The notes under the pieces: generated by a model
Database searches by the model: none
Seen by the model: the letters and a program-made list of their open reading frames with translations, nothing else
What the model was told of the DNA's origin: nothing
Translations under genes and position numbers: made by a program
Part shown: piece after piece, positions 1-11,478 of the stretch
How the letters are laid out: each line of letters begins with the position of its first letter
How positions within the stretch are numbered: the first letter of the stretch is position 1
Assembly (NCBI GenBank): GCA_028641055.1
Contig: CM054060.1
Coordinates: forward strand, 58,803,398 to 58,867,397
Direction: 5' to 3'
DNA from: Alopecurus myosuroides
Taxonomy: Eukaryota; Streptophyta; Magnoliopsida; Poales; Poaceae
Length of the DNA stretch: 64,000 nt

Positions 1-30
1 GGAGCTTCAGTTTTACTAGTGTGGTGATAG

Positions 31-1419
31 TCAAACTCTAGAAATATTATTCTTTCTAGCCAATTCATCTTCTCTTTCCCACCTAGTACGTAATTCAGCC
101 ATCAACCTAACATTATCATCAATTCGAACTTGGATGGCATTCAAAGTTTTACTTTCTTTAACATCATGTGAAAAAACCTTCAGTTTTAGAAAATCAACAT
201 CAATAGCTAGGCTATCTACTTTAGAGGCAAGAACATTTATTTTACCAAGCTTTTCCTCAACAGATTTATTAAAAGCACTTTGTGTGCTAATAAACTCTCT
301 AAGCATGTTTTCAAGATCAGAGGTAGAGCTTTTACTATTATTGTAGGAATTGCCATAAGAATTACCATAACCATTATTAGGAGGATAGGGCTTATAATTG
401 TTTCCAAATAAAATTTTTTTATAAGCATTGTTGTTAAAATTATTATTTCTAATGAAGTTCACATCAACATGCTCTTCTTGAGCAACCAAAGAGGATAAAG
501 GAACATTATTTGGATCAACTTGAGCTTTACCATTAACAAGCATAAACATAATAGCATCAAGCCTTTCACTCAAAGAGGAGGTTTCCTCAACATAATTTAC
601 ATTCTTACCTTGTGGAGTTCTCTCAGTGTGCCACTCTGAATAATTTATCATCACATCATCAAGAAGCTTTGTTGCATTGCCCAGAGTGATGGACATAAAG
701 GTACCTCCAGCACCTGAATCCAATAGGTTCCTTGAGGAGAAATCCATTCCTGCCTAAAAGGTTTGTATAATCATCCAAGTAGTCAGTCCATAACTGGGAC
801 AATTCTTCACCATAGTTTTCATTTTTTCCCAAGCTTTAGCAACATGTTCATTATCAAATTGTTTAAAATTCATTATGTCACTTATCAGGGATATAATCTT
901 AGCAGGAGCATAATATTTTCCAATGAAATCATCTTTACACTTAGTCCATGAATCAATACTATTTCTAGGCAAAGATAGCAACCATTCTTTAGCTCTTCCT
1001 CTCAAAGAGAAAGGAAATAATTTAAGTTTAATAATATCTCCATCCACATATTTATATTTTTGCATCTCACATAGTTCAAAAAAATTATTAAGGTGAGCAG
1101 CAGCATCATCCGTACTAACACCAGAAAATTGCTCTTTCATAACAAGTTTTATTAAAGCAGGTTTAATTTCATAGAAAGCAGCAGTAGGAGCAGGTGGAGC
1201 AATAGGTGTGCAAATAAAATCATTATTGTTTGTGCTAGTGAAGTCACATAACTTAGTATTCCCATAGGAACTCATTTTGGCTAAATAACAACAAGCAAAT
1301 AAATAACAGTTATAAAGTAAACTAATTTTTTTGTGTTTTGATATAAAGAAGCAAAACAAGACAAAAATAAAAACAAGATAATAAACAAAATAAAGATGTT
1401 GAGAGTGAGAGACTCCCAT
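31..1419 (-). pseudogene. Athila-type Ty3/gypsy gag, interrupted by one stop
   Basis: Nucleocapsid-type Gag of a minus-strand LTR retrotransposon. The translation is open from 1419 to 757 and from 747 to 31 in the same frame; the only break is an amber codon at 754-756. The likely initiator is the Met at 1275, because the residues before it are hydrophobic leader-like sequence encoded between the PBS and gag. Downstream are the retrotransposon Gag core motifs (KLFPFSLRGRAKEWLLSLP, then a WxKxxDDFIGKYY-like stretch) and an Asn/Tyr-rich spacer (NNNFNNNAY, YGNSYGNSYNN). The C-terminal portion has coiled-coil character (heptad-like leucines after SVEEKLGKINVLASKVDSL). The element continues past the left edge, so protease and pol are not visible. 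The internal stop makes this copy defective; function is known from the family, not shown here. Confidence 0.88.
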
Positions 1420-1437
1420 TTCCAGAAGACTTCTTCC

Positions 1438-1455
1438 TCGCCGCCAACGGCGCCA
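1438..1455 (-). other. Primer-binding site (tRNA-Asp type), degenerate
   Basis: Read on the minus strand this is TGGCGCCGTTGGCGGCGA, which pairs with the 3' end of plant tRNA-Asp(GUC) with two mismatches. It lies between the LTR end and the gag leader, as expected for minus-strand DNA priming in the Athila lineage. Confidence 0.8.
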
Positions 1456-1464
1456 GAAATTCCT

Positions 1465-3045
1465 TGATGCTTGCGTGTTGGGAACCCCAAGAGGAGGGTG
1501 TGATGAGCAAAGCGGTAAAAATTTCCCTCAGTTAAGAACCAAGATTATCAATCCAGTAGGAGAAATAGGATCTTCGGAAGGTTGATGCCACTGACGGTGG
1601 TGATGGCGCCTCACCGGTGTCAGCAACAACACGGAACCTGCACACAACACAACCAAAATAATTTGTCCCAACGGTACAGTGAGGGTGTAAATCTCACCGG
1701 TCTTGCTGAAAACAAAGATTAGACGTATAGTGTGGAAAATGGTGTATTCTTGCAGTAAGTAAAGAAAGCAGGAAATTGTAGTGGTTTGTTTAGCAGTGTA
1801 AGAAAATGGACCGGGGTTCATAGGTTCACTAGTGGTGTCTCTCCATAAAAGATAGCATGCTCGGTAAACAAATTACAGCTGTGCAATTGACAAATAGAGG
1901 TTGCACCGTAGTGCACATTCATGACATGATGACTACTATGATATTTAGTGCGGGCATTACAACAATATACATAGACTGTAATCCAACTGCATCTATGGCT
2001 AATAATCCACCCTCAAGTTATCGTCCGAACCCCCTAAGGTATTAAGTTGCAAGCAACAGATTATAGCATTAAGCAATGTGTGTAATGTAAGCAATGATGA
2101 TACACGCGGGCACTCACACCGCTGTTTTCTCCCTAGTGGGAACAACACATTTTCCCCGTCACGTTTCTGTCACTCGAGCACAGGCGAAAAGGAGGCATGA
2201 ACCCACTATCGAGCATAAAAACTCCCTCATTGAGTCACTAGCAACTACTTGTCCAGTGCAACCACTAGCAACGGAAAGCATGCAAGATCACAAATAACAT
2301 ATGCAATAAAGACTATAATCAACTTGGCATAAGTTCAATATTCATCGGATCCCAGCAAACACAGCATATAGAATTACATAAGAACAATCTCGATCATGTT
2401 AGGCAGCTCACGAGATCTAAACATTGATTCATATGAGGAGAAGACAACCATCTAGCTACTGCTATGGACCCGTTGTCCAAGGATGAACTACTCACGCATC
2501 ACTCCGAAGGCAGACATGGTGATGAAGAGGCCTCCGGTGATGATCTCCTCTCCGGCAGGGTACCGGGAAACAGCTTCAAACCCCCCTGTTGTAGGGTTGA
2601 CGACGACGGCGGCTGCGGAACTTTTCGGGGATATTTGATCAGGTGCTTAGGGTTTTCCATTGGAGGGGAATATATAGGCGAAAGGGCAAAGGAGGTGGAG
2701 CCCTGGGGGCCCCCACACAACCCCCTGGCACGGCCAAGGGGGGCCGCGCCACCCCATGGTGTGGGCCCCCAGGTGCCCGTCTTCGACTCCTCTCGGGTCT
2801 TCTGGATGCTTCCGGGGAAAATAGGAACTTCGGGATTCGTGGGGTCCAATTCCGAGAATATTTCCAGAACAACTTTTCTGAAATAAAAAACAGCAGAAAA
2901 CAGGGAACTGGCACTTGGCATCTTGTTAATAGATTAGTCCCGGAAAACGTGTAAAAAATACTATAAAGAAGGGAGAAAACATGTGGAAATTGGCATAAGA
3001 TTATCATGGAGCATCAGAAATTATAGATACGTTGGAGACGTATCA
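1465..3045 (-). mobile_element. Athila-lineage 5' LTR (about 1.58 kb)
   Basis: On the minus strand the LTR starts TGATACGTCTCCAACGTATC (ending at 3045) and finishes ...CATCA at 1465, immediately before the PBS, so this is the 5' LTR of the element whose gag is at 31-1419. A TATA-like TATATATTC sits near 2670 on the minus strand. The flank at 3046-3050 is TTATG, the expected target-duplication side; its partner is outside the window. A related LTR in the same orientation occupies 62440 to the right edge. Confidence 0.88.
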
Positions 3046-4599
3046 TTATGTGAGTACTCTCATGATTTCTTGTTGTATCATTTAGAGAGTTTTTGTTAAA
3101 ACATATTTTATATATTGCTTGTTGGGAAAAAAAAACTGCTACGTTTGGTAAAAAATTATAAATGATGCAAATAGAAGCTTGTATGGATTGTGGCTAAACT
3201 TTTTCATATCATGCTAGATTTTATTTTAATTCTAAAGCCTAGTGGTGATTTAGTAGCATGATTTGTCTCAAATAGCTTAGAATGTTTAATGTGTCATTGA
3301 AAGAATCATGAGTTGTTCTCGTCATATTGAAGCATAAATTTGTGGTGTTCTCCTTTGAATGTTTTATTTGGTTGACTTGGCGCATGCTCACACCATGTTT
3401 ATGACTACGAACCCGTCACTAATAGCCTTCAAGTCATTTAGTTTTTTAACTTGTGGTACCACTTATGCTTTGATTAATGATGTTTATGTCGCTATGCATG
3501 ATTATGGCCATTATTGCTCTCTTGATTTGTCGCTCTCAGTCTTTTGCTAGCCTCCACCTGTATTGAATATGAGCTCTACTCGTGTAATCCAACTCCCAAA
3601 AATCAAACTATACCAAATGTGTGCATCATACCTACCTACATGTGGTATTTAACTGCCACTCCAAGATATTGCTCATGTGTTACCTTTAAAACTTTCAAAA
3701 TTAATCCTGTTTTGCGTTCCTGTTTTTTCTCATGAGGACGTAAATAGAGAATCTTTACCTCACTTGTTGATTCGATTTCACACTCTGGACTAGTGGATTC
3801 GTCCGCTTATCCAATTGATAGAAGAGCTGGCAGCGGGGTGCCCATCCCCAAATTAATACAAACAAATTATCTTCACTATTTTCCCCTGATTTATCAGTCA
3901 AACCATTATTGTGTAAAAAAAAGAGAAATAGGGATGACCTTCTACACCAGTTGCGTCGTTCATATGGGAGCCGCTTTTGTGAAGTCTAGTTGTCTTGTGA
4001 TGTATTGTATTTTTTGTTTACCATTCGTTGACATTAGCATACACCTCGCTAAAAATAGACACTCCTCCACGGTATGTGATTGTTGGCAGGCACCCGAGGA
4101 TTCGGTTAGCCATGGTTTGTGTAAGATGGATGGGAGGAGTGTCAAACATTTTATACCTCTGTTTATTAAAATAAAATCTCTAGCACATGAGTGATCCATG
4201 TTTCCCTCTGCGAAGGGTCTTTCTTTTACTTTTAGGTTGAGTCTCCATCTTCTAACTTTATGCACAGTTGAGAGAGCATAGTTGTCATTATGAGTTTAAT
4301 GTACATTTGTCCCAGAAATATTATTAATTGATTCATGATGTGTTATTTTCTTTCTCTCAAATTATTTGTTCTAGTCTTTCTCATAAACTTTAAAGGTGTC
4401 CTGGTATTTATGTTTCGCCCCACTCTTAAGGACTTGTGAAATATCACTTTGCTATGCTTTCTCTATACTTGAAACAAACGTATAACTTTCGATGCATTAT
4501 TATTCATGATCTTTTATTTGTGTTACTTATCATGATGCGAGGTGATTGCTATGCTTTATTATTAAAGTTTTATTTATCATGCTCATGCTTAAGTTCTAC
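3046..4599 (+). mobile_element. 3' internal region of a plus-strand Athila-type element
   Basis: Non-coding retrotransposon sequence. The stretch 3540-4200 aligns by eye with 44990-45560, the 3' untranslated internal part of the complete Athila element in this window: both contain the 'CTCATGAGGACRTAAATAGAG', 'AGAAGAGCTGGCAGCGGGG' and 'GGGATGACCTTCTACACCAG' words in the same order. The minus-strand Athila copy at the left edge inserted at its left end. No intact reading frame is present; short ORFs here are chance. Confidence 0.75.
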
Positions 4600-4912
4600 G
4601 ATCTCAGCAAAACCGGTGAGATTGACAACATCACTGCTTTTTTGGGGAAAAGTGATTGATTGTGTTGTGTAGGTTCCATGTTGCCGCTGAACCGGTAGTA
4701 CGCTCGATTGACAACATCACTGCTTTTTTGGGGAAAAGTGATTGATTGTGTTGTGTAGGTTCCATGTTGCCGCTGAACCGGTAGTACGCTCTGCCATCTC
4801 AACTGGATCAACCTTCTGAAGTTACTCCTTTCTCTTACTGGTCGATTCAGCCTTGGTTTCTTTTCTGAGGGAAAACTTGCTGCTGCACTCTTCACACCTT
4901 GCGCTTGGGGTC
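4600..4912 (+). mobile_element. Truncated Athila LTR, 3' end only
   Basis: Contains the conserved distal LTR block (AGCAAAACCGGTGAGATTGACAA, then a GTTCCATG..CGCTGA segment and a CTTGCGCTTGG end) that also occurs at 6630-6830 and, on the minus strand, at 1600-1720. The promoter-proximal two thirds of the LTR are missing. It includes an exact 86-bp tandem duplication. Confidence 0.7.
4620..4791. repeat. Exact 86-bp tandem duplication
   Basis: Unit 1 is 4620-4705 and unit 2 is 4706-4791; both begin GATTGACAACATCACTGC and end GGTAGTACGCTC with no difference seen between them. The unit lies inside the truncated LTR and is single-copy in the related LTR at 6640-6740. Confidence 0.92.
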
Positions 4913-4924
4913 TCCCAGCGAGCG

Positions 4925-5655
4925 TGTGTCCACACTCCATCACCCACCATTCATGAGTAGATGTGCAAGAGGGCCATTGGGTTGTGTCGATCACGGTGAG
5001 CCCGAGACAAGGGATGACCATGTTCCACACACGGATGGTGTAGCGGCATTTGAAAAGGAGGTGCATGGCGGATTCGTCCTCTCTCTTGCATAGTTGGCAA
5101 AATCCAAAATTTGGCCACCCGCATCGTTGAAGGAGATCGGCCGTCTAAACCTAGTTTTGGAGGATAAGCCAAGCAAAAAGCTTGCACTTTGGGGGGGGGG
5201 TCCCCAAAACTATATCTAGCATGGTGGATCTCATCATTCCTTCAAATTGTGCTTTGTATGCGGAAGCCGCCGTGTATACTTCGGATGTGGTAAATTTCCA
5301 AGTGATGTCATTAGGCGTGTTCTCCAAGAAATGGATCGCACTCACTTATGTACAAAGGTTGACAAACTCAATAATATGTTGAGTGGTTATGCCCTCGGAG
5401 ATGTTGATGTTGGTGATCCAAAAATCATCTATGGTTCCCTTATGGACGGTGAAAATTTTCCTCGTGGATAATGAAAAGATGGTAGGGGCCACCGATTTGG
5501 TCTTGAGGACGTAGAGCCAAGGGGAGTGCCAAAATTTTGCAATGTGGTCGTCTCCGATAGTAATCGAGGTGGCCGCATAGAAGAAATCCATGTCCTCTTT
5601 GTTGCAAGGGTTTTCACTACCAATCCAAGCCTTGGAGGGATTCTTCAAATGGAGC
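4925..5655 (-). pseudogene. LINE (non-LTR retrotransposon) 3' pol fragment, zf-RVT region
   Basis: Minus-strand frames give an ordered series of matches to the C-terminal part of plant LINE reverse transcriptases. Near 5640 is the segment GSENPCNKEDMDFFYAATS followed by FWHSPWL. Then come the WKFTTSEVYTAASAYKAQF and LGTPPPKCKLFAWLILQN blocks typical of the zf-RVT zinc-binding domain, and a C-terminal MHLLFKCRYTIRVWNMV block. Several frameshifts and stops separate the pieces. The RT and endonuclease domains are absent, and no poly(A) tail is seen at the low-coordinate end. It sits between two Athila LTR pieces. Confidence 0.8.
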
Positions 5656-5660
5656 CATAG

Positions 5661-6859
5661 CCACCGACGCCACCCTTTCCCCTATATATTCCTTCTACCC
5701 GGAAAAACCTAAATACCCAATCGATATTCCACGAAACATCCAGAAGCCTTGGAGGGTTCGGAAGCTCTTCCCGGCACCCTGTCGGAGAGGGGAATCGTCA
5801 CCGGAGGGCTCTACACCGCCATGCCTGGCTCCGGAGTGATGCGTGAGTAGTTCATCCTTGAACTATGGGTCCATACCAGTAGCTAGATGGTAGTCTCTCC
5901 ACTTTGTGCTATCATGTTTAGATCTTGTGAGCTTCCCTACATGATCAAGATCATCGTTATGTAATGCTAAATGTTGTGTTTGCTGGGATCCAATGATATT
6001 GATAGTATGAGAAAGTTGTTTATTTATCCATATGTATATGTTGTTTATATATTGCATTCTATCTGTTGCTAGTATATGCTTTGGCCAAGTAGATGCTTGT
6101 GACTCCAAGAGGGAGTATTTATGCTCGATAGCGAGTTCATGCCTCCAGAAATCAGCATTCGAGTGACTGAAACGTGCACAATTGTGGATGTGTTGTTCCT
6201 ACTAGGATAAAATAATGACGCTTAGTCTACGTGTCTTTTGTATTGTTTACATTACACACAATACTTCATGCAATAATCTGTTGTTTGCGACTTAATGCTG
6301 GAAGTGATGCGTATGCTGACCCGAAGGTGGATTATTTAAGCATAGATGCGCTGGAGAGCAATCTATGTACTTTTTTGTAGTGCCCTGTTAAATCTCATAG
6401 TGAACATTTTTTCATATATTGCATTGTCATGCCCTCATTATTTGTCAATTACCCAACTGTAATTTGTTTACCCAACATGCTAGAAATATTTATGGAGAGA
6501 CGTCACTAGTAAACTGTGGACTCCGGTCCATTTTCCTCATACTGTTAAACCACCTACTGCAATCATATTGTTCTCTAATGTTTCCTGCTACCATCACTGT
6601 TTTCTGCACCATACGTTCAATCCCTTTGTTTTTAGCAAGACCGGAGAGATTGACAATCTCTTTGTTTCGTTGGGGGGAAAGTAGGATGTTTGTTTGTGTG
6701 CAGGTTCCACGTCAGTTGCGCTGCTGACAACCTTTTGAAGAACCTCCATGTCCTCCTGGATTCGATAACCTTGTTTATTTCAAGGGAAAACTTGTCGTTG
6801 TTCTACATCAAACTTTGCGCTTGGAGTAACCGAACGAACAACACGCCCCCAAGGCATCA
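5661..6859 (+). mobile_element. Athila-lineage LTR, 5' truncated
   Basis: Related to the LTRs at 1465-3045 and 62440-64000. It contains a TATA-like CCTATATATTCC near 5692, the shared 'GATGCGTGAGTAGTTCATCC' word near 5838, a GGATCCRATG word near 5985, the AGCAAGACCGGAGAGATTGACAA block near 6637, and an end ...GGCATCA at 6859 just before a PBS. The LTR start (TGATACG) is not present; LINE sequence abuts the upstream side. Confidence 0.78.
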
Positions 6860-6866
6860 AGCTTTC

Positions 6867-6884
6867 TAGCACCATTGCCGGGGA
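6867..6884 (+). other. Primer-binding site (tRNA-Asp type), degenerate
   Basis: TAGCACCATTGCCGGGGA differs from the tRNA-Asp-type site at 40704-40721 only by G-to-A changes at CpG or GG positions, the pattern expected from cytosine methylation decay. It marks the start of an internal region reading to the right. Confidence 0.8.
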
Positions 6885-7054
6885 TACTGGAGTCTCAAAA
6901 TAGGGGAGTCTCACACTTCCAAGCACTTTATTTTGTTTTTGTCTTGCTTGTTTTATTTTTGTTTTACTTTGTTTGCTCTAAAACCCAAAAACAGAAGAAA
7001 AAAATAGATTTCTGCATTTTGTTTATTTTCAGTTTTGTTTCTTGTTTTGTCATC

Positions 7055-7663
7055 ATGTTGCTGCCTAAATTCACTACCAAAGAAATGAAGGTAGGAAGTG
7101 AATCTATTATTGGAAAAAATAATATTGAACAAGTCCTTAATTTTGTAAGGAGACATGATGGTTTTGAAGATAGATCTCTGGTGGAGCTAGCCCACAGTTA
7201 TGAAATTGCTATAGTTTCTTTGGTGCGCATGCTAGAAGCTAGGTTTGTTAACCTTCACCATGTTATGCAACAAATTTTTCTTAAACTCCATAATATGGAG
7301 GATGGTGAAAAGAAAAAAATTGTGCTAGAAACTTTGTTTAAGGAATTTGATGATGTGGTTAAGGAGGCTAGAAAAAATCTTTGCTAAATATAAAATGTTC
7401 TCTTGCTATGTTGATATTAAAAGAACTCTTGAATCTGTGGAAAAGGATAGAGCAAGCTATTCTAAAAAAAAATTGTATTGAAAAAGAACTAGATGTGCCT
7501 ATTCCTTTTAAACTTATAGCTATGCATGAAGCTTTAGAGAACAATTTTGGGTGGATTGTACCTGAAAATACTTTTGATGAAAGTAGTGAACCTAAAAGAA
7601 GTGAAAAAAGATTCAGAAACTTACATAGACGGCATACTTTTCATCATAGAAAAAACTTTTGAG
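7055..7663 (+). pseudogene. Small ORF of a non-autonomous Athila-type element
   Basis: After the PBS and a hydrophobic leader (VLLVLFLFYFVC), an open frame from the Met at 7055 to the stop at 7387 encodes about 110 residues: a charged, helical protein containing RRHDGFEDRSLVELAHSYEI and EARFVNLHHVMQQIFLKLHN. The reading continues in another frame from about 7393 to 7663 (IPFKLIAMHEALENNF, GWIVPENTFDES). It occupies the gag position but lacks the Gag core seen at 757-1275 and lacks protease, RT and integrase, so the parent element would have been non-autonomous. I do not recognise a named domain. The frameshift near 7388 makes this copy a pseudogene. Confidence 0.6.
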
Positions 7664-8660
7664 CTTTCTTTGGGAAATTCTAAACTTGATTCCCTACTTG
7701 TGCCTAGCTACCAGGCGTTAAAGAGAAGCGCTTATGGGAGACAACCCATCATTTTTATTTTCTGTTATTTTGTTTTGTTGAGTCAAGATGATTGTTGCTT
7801 CTGTAACAATATCTTTGTAGCTTTTATTTGCTATTTTGTTGTGCCAAGAAAAGTCTCTAATGACTAAAAGGTACTTTTATTGGGATTACTGCGCAGGAAC
7901 AGATTTCTGGTATTCACTAGAAAAAATCCACACGCTTATAAGAAAGTGATTTTGATCTGATATTCTTTGTGCGTATTCCTGATATATGTATCTATCTTTT
8001 GTTAGACTAATTTTTTTTTATCTGAGCAGCGCAAGTGCCCCAAAAAAATCATCTTTACGGATTGTTCTGATTTTGACGGATTCTGTCTTTATTTTGCATT
8101 CTCTCTTTTACGAGTTTTGAGTGGTTTCTTTTAGGGTGAAAGATCTTCACATAATGCTAGTAACAGTATCTAATGTTTGAAAGTGATTTTTTATGAATTT
8201 TTGTCCAAAAGGAACCAAGTGACATTATTTGTTTTTGATGCACTAACCCCGCTTATGAGAAAAATATTGAAGTTTCGATGTGAAGGAAGTTTTCAAGTGT
8301 TAAGCGAGAAGGATGATAATAAAAGATCAAGAAGAGTGAAAATCTTAAACTTGGGGAAGCTCCTCAGGACCTCCCCAAAATATTCAAGAAGATTCAAGTG
8401 TCTAAGCTTGGGGATGCCCAAGGCATCCCCTTCTTCATCGGCAAATTATCAGGTCATCTCTAGTGGTACTATATTTGTATTCCTTTACATCTTGTGTACT
8501 TTTATTGGAGCGTTAGTGTGTTTTTGTTTTCAGTTTTTTATGTTTTCTTTGCTTCCCTATACTAGTTGGATCCTAGCATTATTTTTTGGGAGAGAGACAT
8601 GTTTCGTTTTTCATTAGAATACTCATGTGCTTCTTTTATATTTATTGAGTATTCCTGAGC
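7664..8660 (+). mobile_element. 3' untranslated internal region of the non-autonomous Athila element
   Basis: Contains 'GCCTAGCTACCAGGCGTTAAA' followed by 'GCGCTTATGGGAGACAACCC' near 7705-7748 and two AAGCTTGGGGATGCCC-type G-rich tracts near 8350 and 8402-8418, one of which is probably a degenerate polypurine tract. No downstream LTR follows; the element decays into the RNase H-like fragment at about 8690. Confidence 0.65.
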
Positions 8661-8689
8661 TCTGTTGGATATCCCAAAGCATCATGTGA

Positions 8690-9190
8690 AGATCTTGCGA
8701 GGGCATGGGTGGTGACCTCCTGACGTGGGATGGGTCAAGATCAACTGCGATGGAGCGATTGGTTCAGGTCTGGGTGCTGGTGGTGCGGGGGGTGGTGAGA
8801 TCATCGTCTTCCTTAATTGATGCATGGAGTAAACCCCTACCAGGACTAACCGGTCCTCTAGTTGCTAAGAAGCTAGCTCTGCGTGAATCTGTCATATTCG
8901 CAAACCTTCGAGGGTTCAAGCAAGTGATCTTTGAGATGGACTGCCTGGAGGTGATTAATCTCTGGAATTCTGGGAGCAACTCATGCTCTGTGATTGCACC
9001 CGTTCTATTAGAAATTGCAGAGCTTTTATCTTCTTTTAAATCATCTGTGGTTCAACATGTAATGAGACAATCCAGCCAACCTGTGTGCGAAACATGCTTG
9101 TTCGTTGCAGGTCACGGAGAGTTGGATGAACTATGCTCCTAGCTTCCTAGTCACCAGCCTTCTGGTTGATGATCCAAGGACTATATTTGT
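8690..9190 (+). pseudogene. RNase H-like (RVT_3 type) domain fragment
   Basis: Across three frames the plus strand reads as a plant RNase H-like domain: WVKINCDGAIGSGLG near 8727, then KPLPGLTGPLVAKKLALRES and ANLRGFKQVIFEMDCLEVIN, then VVQHVMRQSS and VTESWMNYAP near 9050-9140. The acidic triad positions expected of the fold (D in NCDG, E in ALRES, D in MDC) are all present. Frameshifts near 8800 and 9080 break the reading frame. It could be the 3' tail of a LINE or a stand-alone RNase H-like gene; no RT precedes it, so I call it a gene or element fragment. Confidence 0.75.
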
Positions 9191-11340
9191 GAGTGCGGAT
9201 TTCCCACAAGTGCGTTTGTCCCCCCTAACTATCTGGAGCGTCCAATTGTTAGAGATTCGTGAAAAAGTCGTCTGGTCAAAGTCTAAGATAAATTTGCATT
9301 TGAGCCCTTGACATTTTTCGGAATCAACCCATAGTCCGCGGTGGAGAATAACCACCCCTCCTCATCGTCGCACCTCACATTCCCACCTAACCCTATCACC
9401 ACCCCATCCACTCCACCCTCATCCTCCTCCCAGAGCCGCCGGCCCCGTCAAGCTCGCGGGGCCCCGCGTCACCGCGAACCCAAATCTGCGGGTCCCGATG
9501 GGTGTGGCACGCTGGGGAGCCGTCCGCCCCGTCGACCTCGCCACACATGGTGTCTACATGTTGCGCCCTCCCGGGCCTCTCCAGCTCCTCCAGACCGGAG
9601 GGAACGAAGGCGCCCCTGTTGACCTCACCTCCTTGTACCGGGAGAGGGCGAGCTCGGGCTACAGCAGCAGCAGAGGCCTGGCGACGCTAGCCCCGTTGAG
9701 CTCGGCGGGACACATCTCCTCCACCGCTCTGAGGCGGCGGCGGCCCATCTCGTCCCGCCTCTAGCGCCGCCACCCCTCCCAACTGTCGTCCCTATCCGGG
9801 CTCCCATCATGTGGCCTAAGTGAAGCAAGGCGCCACCCCGTCGACCTTGGCTCTACGGCTCATCCACTCCGGCAGAAGAACCGGGCGGAGGACCACAAGG
9901 AGAGCATGATGCAGGAGGCGAGGTGAGTACGCGCTCCAGATCCTCCCTGTAGGAGGCAACATCGAGCCACCCACATCTCCCCTTTCGCCGAATCTGGTCA
10001 TGGGGGCGCCCAATCCGAGCTTCTCGGCATCGAAGCATCCCAATCACTCACTGCCCGGATTTGTGGGCCCTCGGCCCGCCTATGCTCTCCATTTTTTTTG
10101 GATAGATCCGATTTTTGTGTGTGCGATCTTCCAAGATCCGTTCTGGCCTACTGATTTTATTCGTGTATTTTTCTTAACTGCATCTATGATGAAACATTGA
10201 TGATATACAATTTATTTTAATGTCCTGTTTAATTTTGGTTGTATATATTTTATATTGATTTTTGTTGTATATCCGGTTCAAGAGGTTGAATCTTGATTGG
10301 ATCTCCAACTATGCATGGATTATTCTATGGACTATGGATGAACTTTGCATGAAATCGGGAGTTTTTTTTTTCTGGCTTTGGATCTGGATACATGCATGAT
10401 TTTGTTATGGTTGGGTGAAAAAATATTAATGAATTGGCTTACCTAAATCCTATTTGGATGTTAAAGAATTTCCATGCACATGAATAAATCTAGGATGATT
10501 CTCTGCTAGGAAAAATGGTCACACGTTTAATGTACATTTTCTGAATCTTGGATGAATCTTGTTCGTTCCATGCTTGTGTAAGTTACAAAATCACATGGCG
10601 AAACAAATTACTGAAAACGTAATCTTGGGTGAATCTGCTGATACAAAATCCTTACTGTTTGTTCAAAAAATGTGTAAATAGATGATGAATCACTTGGTCG
10701 AATTTTTTGTTTCAGATCTGATATATGAAAAAAACTTGTTAATATTCCTTTGAAAATATTATATAAAAATTTTGTATGTAATATAGTTTAATTTGCTGGA
10801 AAAAAATATTATGTGGAACATGTATAAAACTTGTTCAAATTTCTGTGAAAATCTATATAAAAATGTTGTATGAAACTTTTATATGATTTTTCTTGATTGT
10901 TCTTCAGAGATAAAAATTATGCGTAATATAGTTTAATTTTCTAGAAAAAAAATTATGTGGAACATGTATAAAGCTAGTTGAAATTGCTGTGAAAATCTTA
11001 CATGAAAAAATTATATAAAACTGTTATGATTTTTTGTTGATTATTCTTTAGGGATATAATTAATTATATGTAATACAGTGTAATATTCCTGGAAAATAAT
11101 TCTGTGAGAAATATTGAAGTCAATCCTGGTTAAAAATAATTTTTTTGGACTTAAAGAGAAAGAGAAGAGCAGCAAAAAGGGGAGAAAAGTCTACTCAGAA
11201 ATCTGAGGGCTGCTCTGTAAACTAACCGAACAGAGGTGGAGGGGGTCTTTTAAAAAATTGTTTGCACCAATCTCCACATTTTTAAGGGCCTAGATAGTAT
11301 GTTGGGTCCAATTATAGGAGTGGTTTTGCATTTCCGCATA
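9191..11340. other. Unassigned: GC-rich block then AT-rich DNA
   Basis: 9330-10080 is GC- and CpG-rich with a GAGGTGAGTACGC splice-donor-like site near 9928, resembling the 5' exon of a grass gene, but no frame gives a recognisable protein. 10080-11340 is AT-rich, intron-like, and holds a degenerate tandem repeat (10778-11120). I could not identify a transcript or terminal repeats. Confidence 0.5.
10778..11120. repeat. Degenerate tandem repeat, period about 145-147 bp
   Basis: Units begin GTAATATAGTTTAATTT at 10778, GTAATATAGTTTAATTTT at 10923 and GTAATACAGTGTAATATT at 11070. Each is followed by a GGAAAAaAAT..TGTGgaacATgtataaa block; the third unit is partial. Confidence 0.75.
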
Positions 11341-11478
11341 TTTGTTGAATAAAGCTCTCAAATTCCCGAAAAGGAAAAAAAAAACCAGCGCACCACGCTC
11401 CGATCACAAAGTACGCGAAGCCAACTCACGCGCGGTACCCAGACAAAATACTCGACGCCTGCACGCGGCGACACGCAG

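Noticed and set aside
2464..3007. ORFs of 100-140 residues on both strands
   Set aside because: They lie within the Athila LTR promoter-proximal region and are not conserved with the LTR at 63500-64000.
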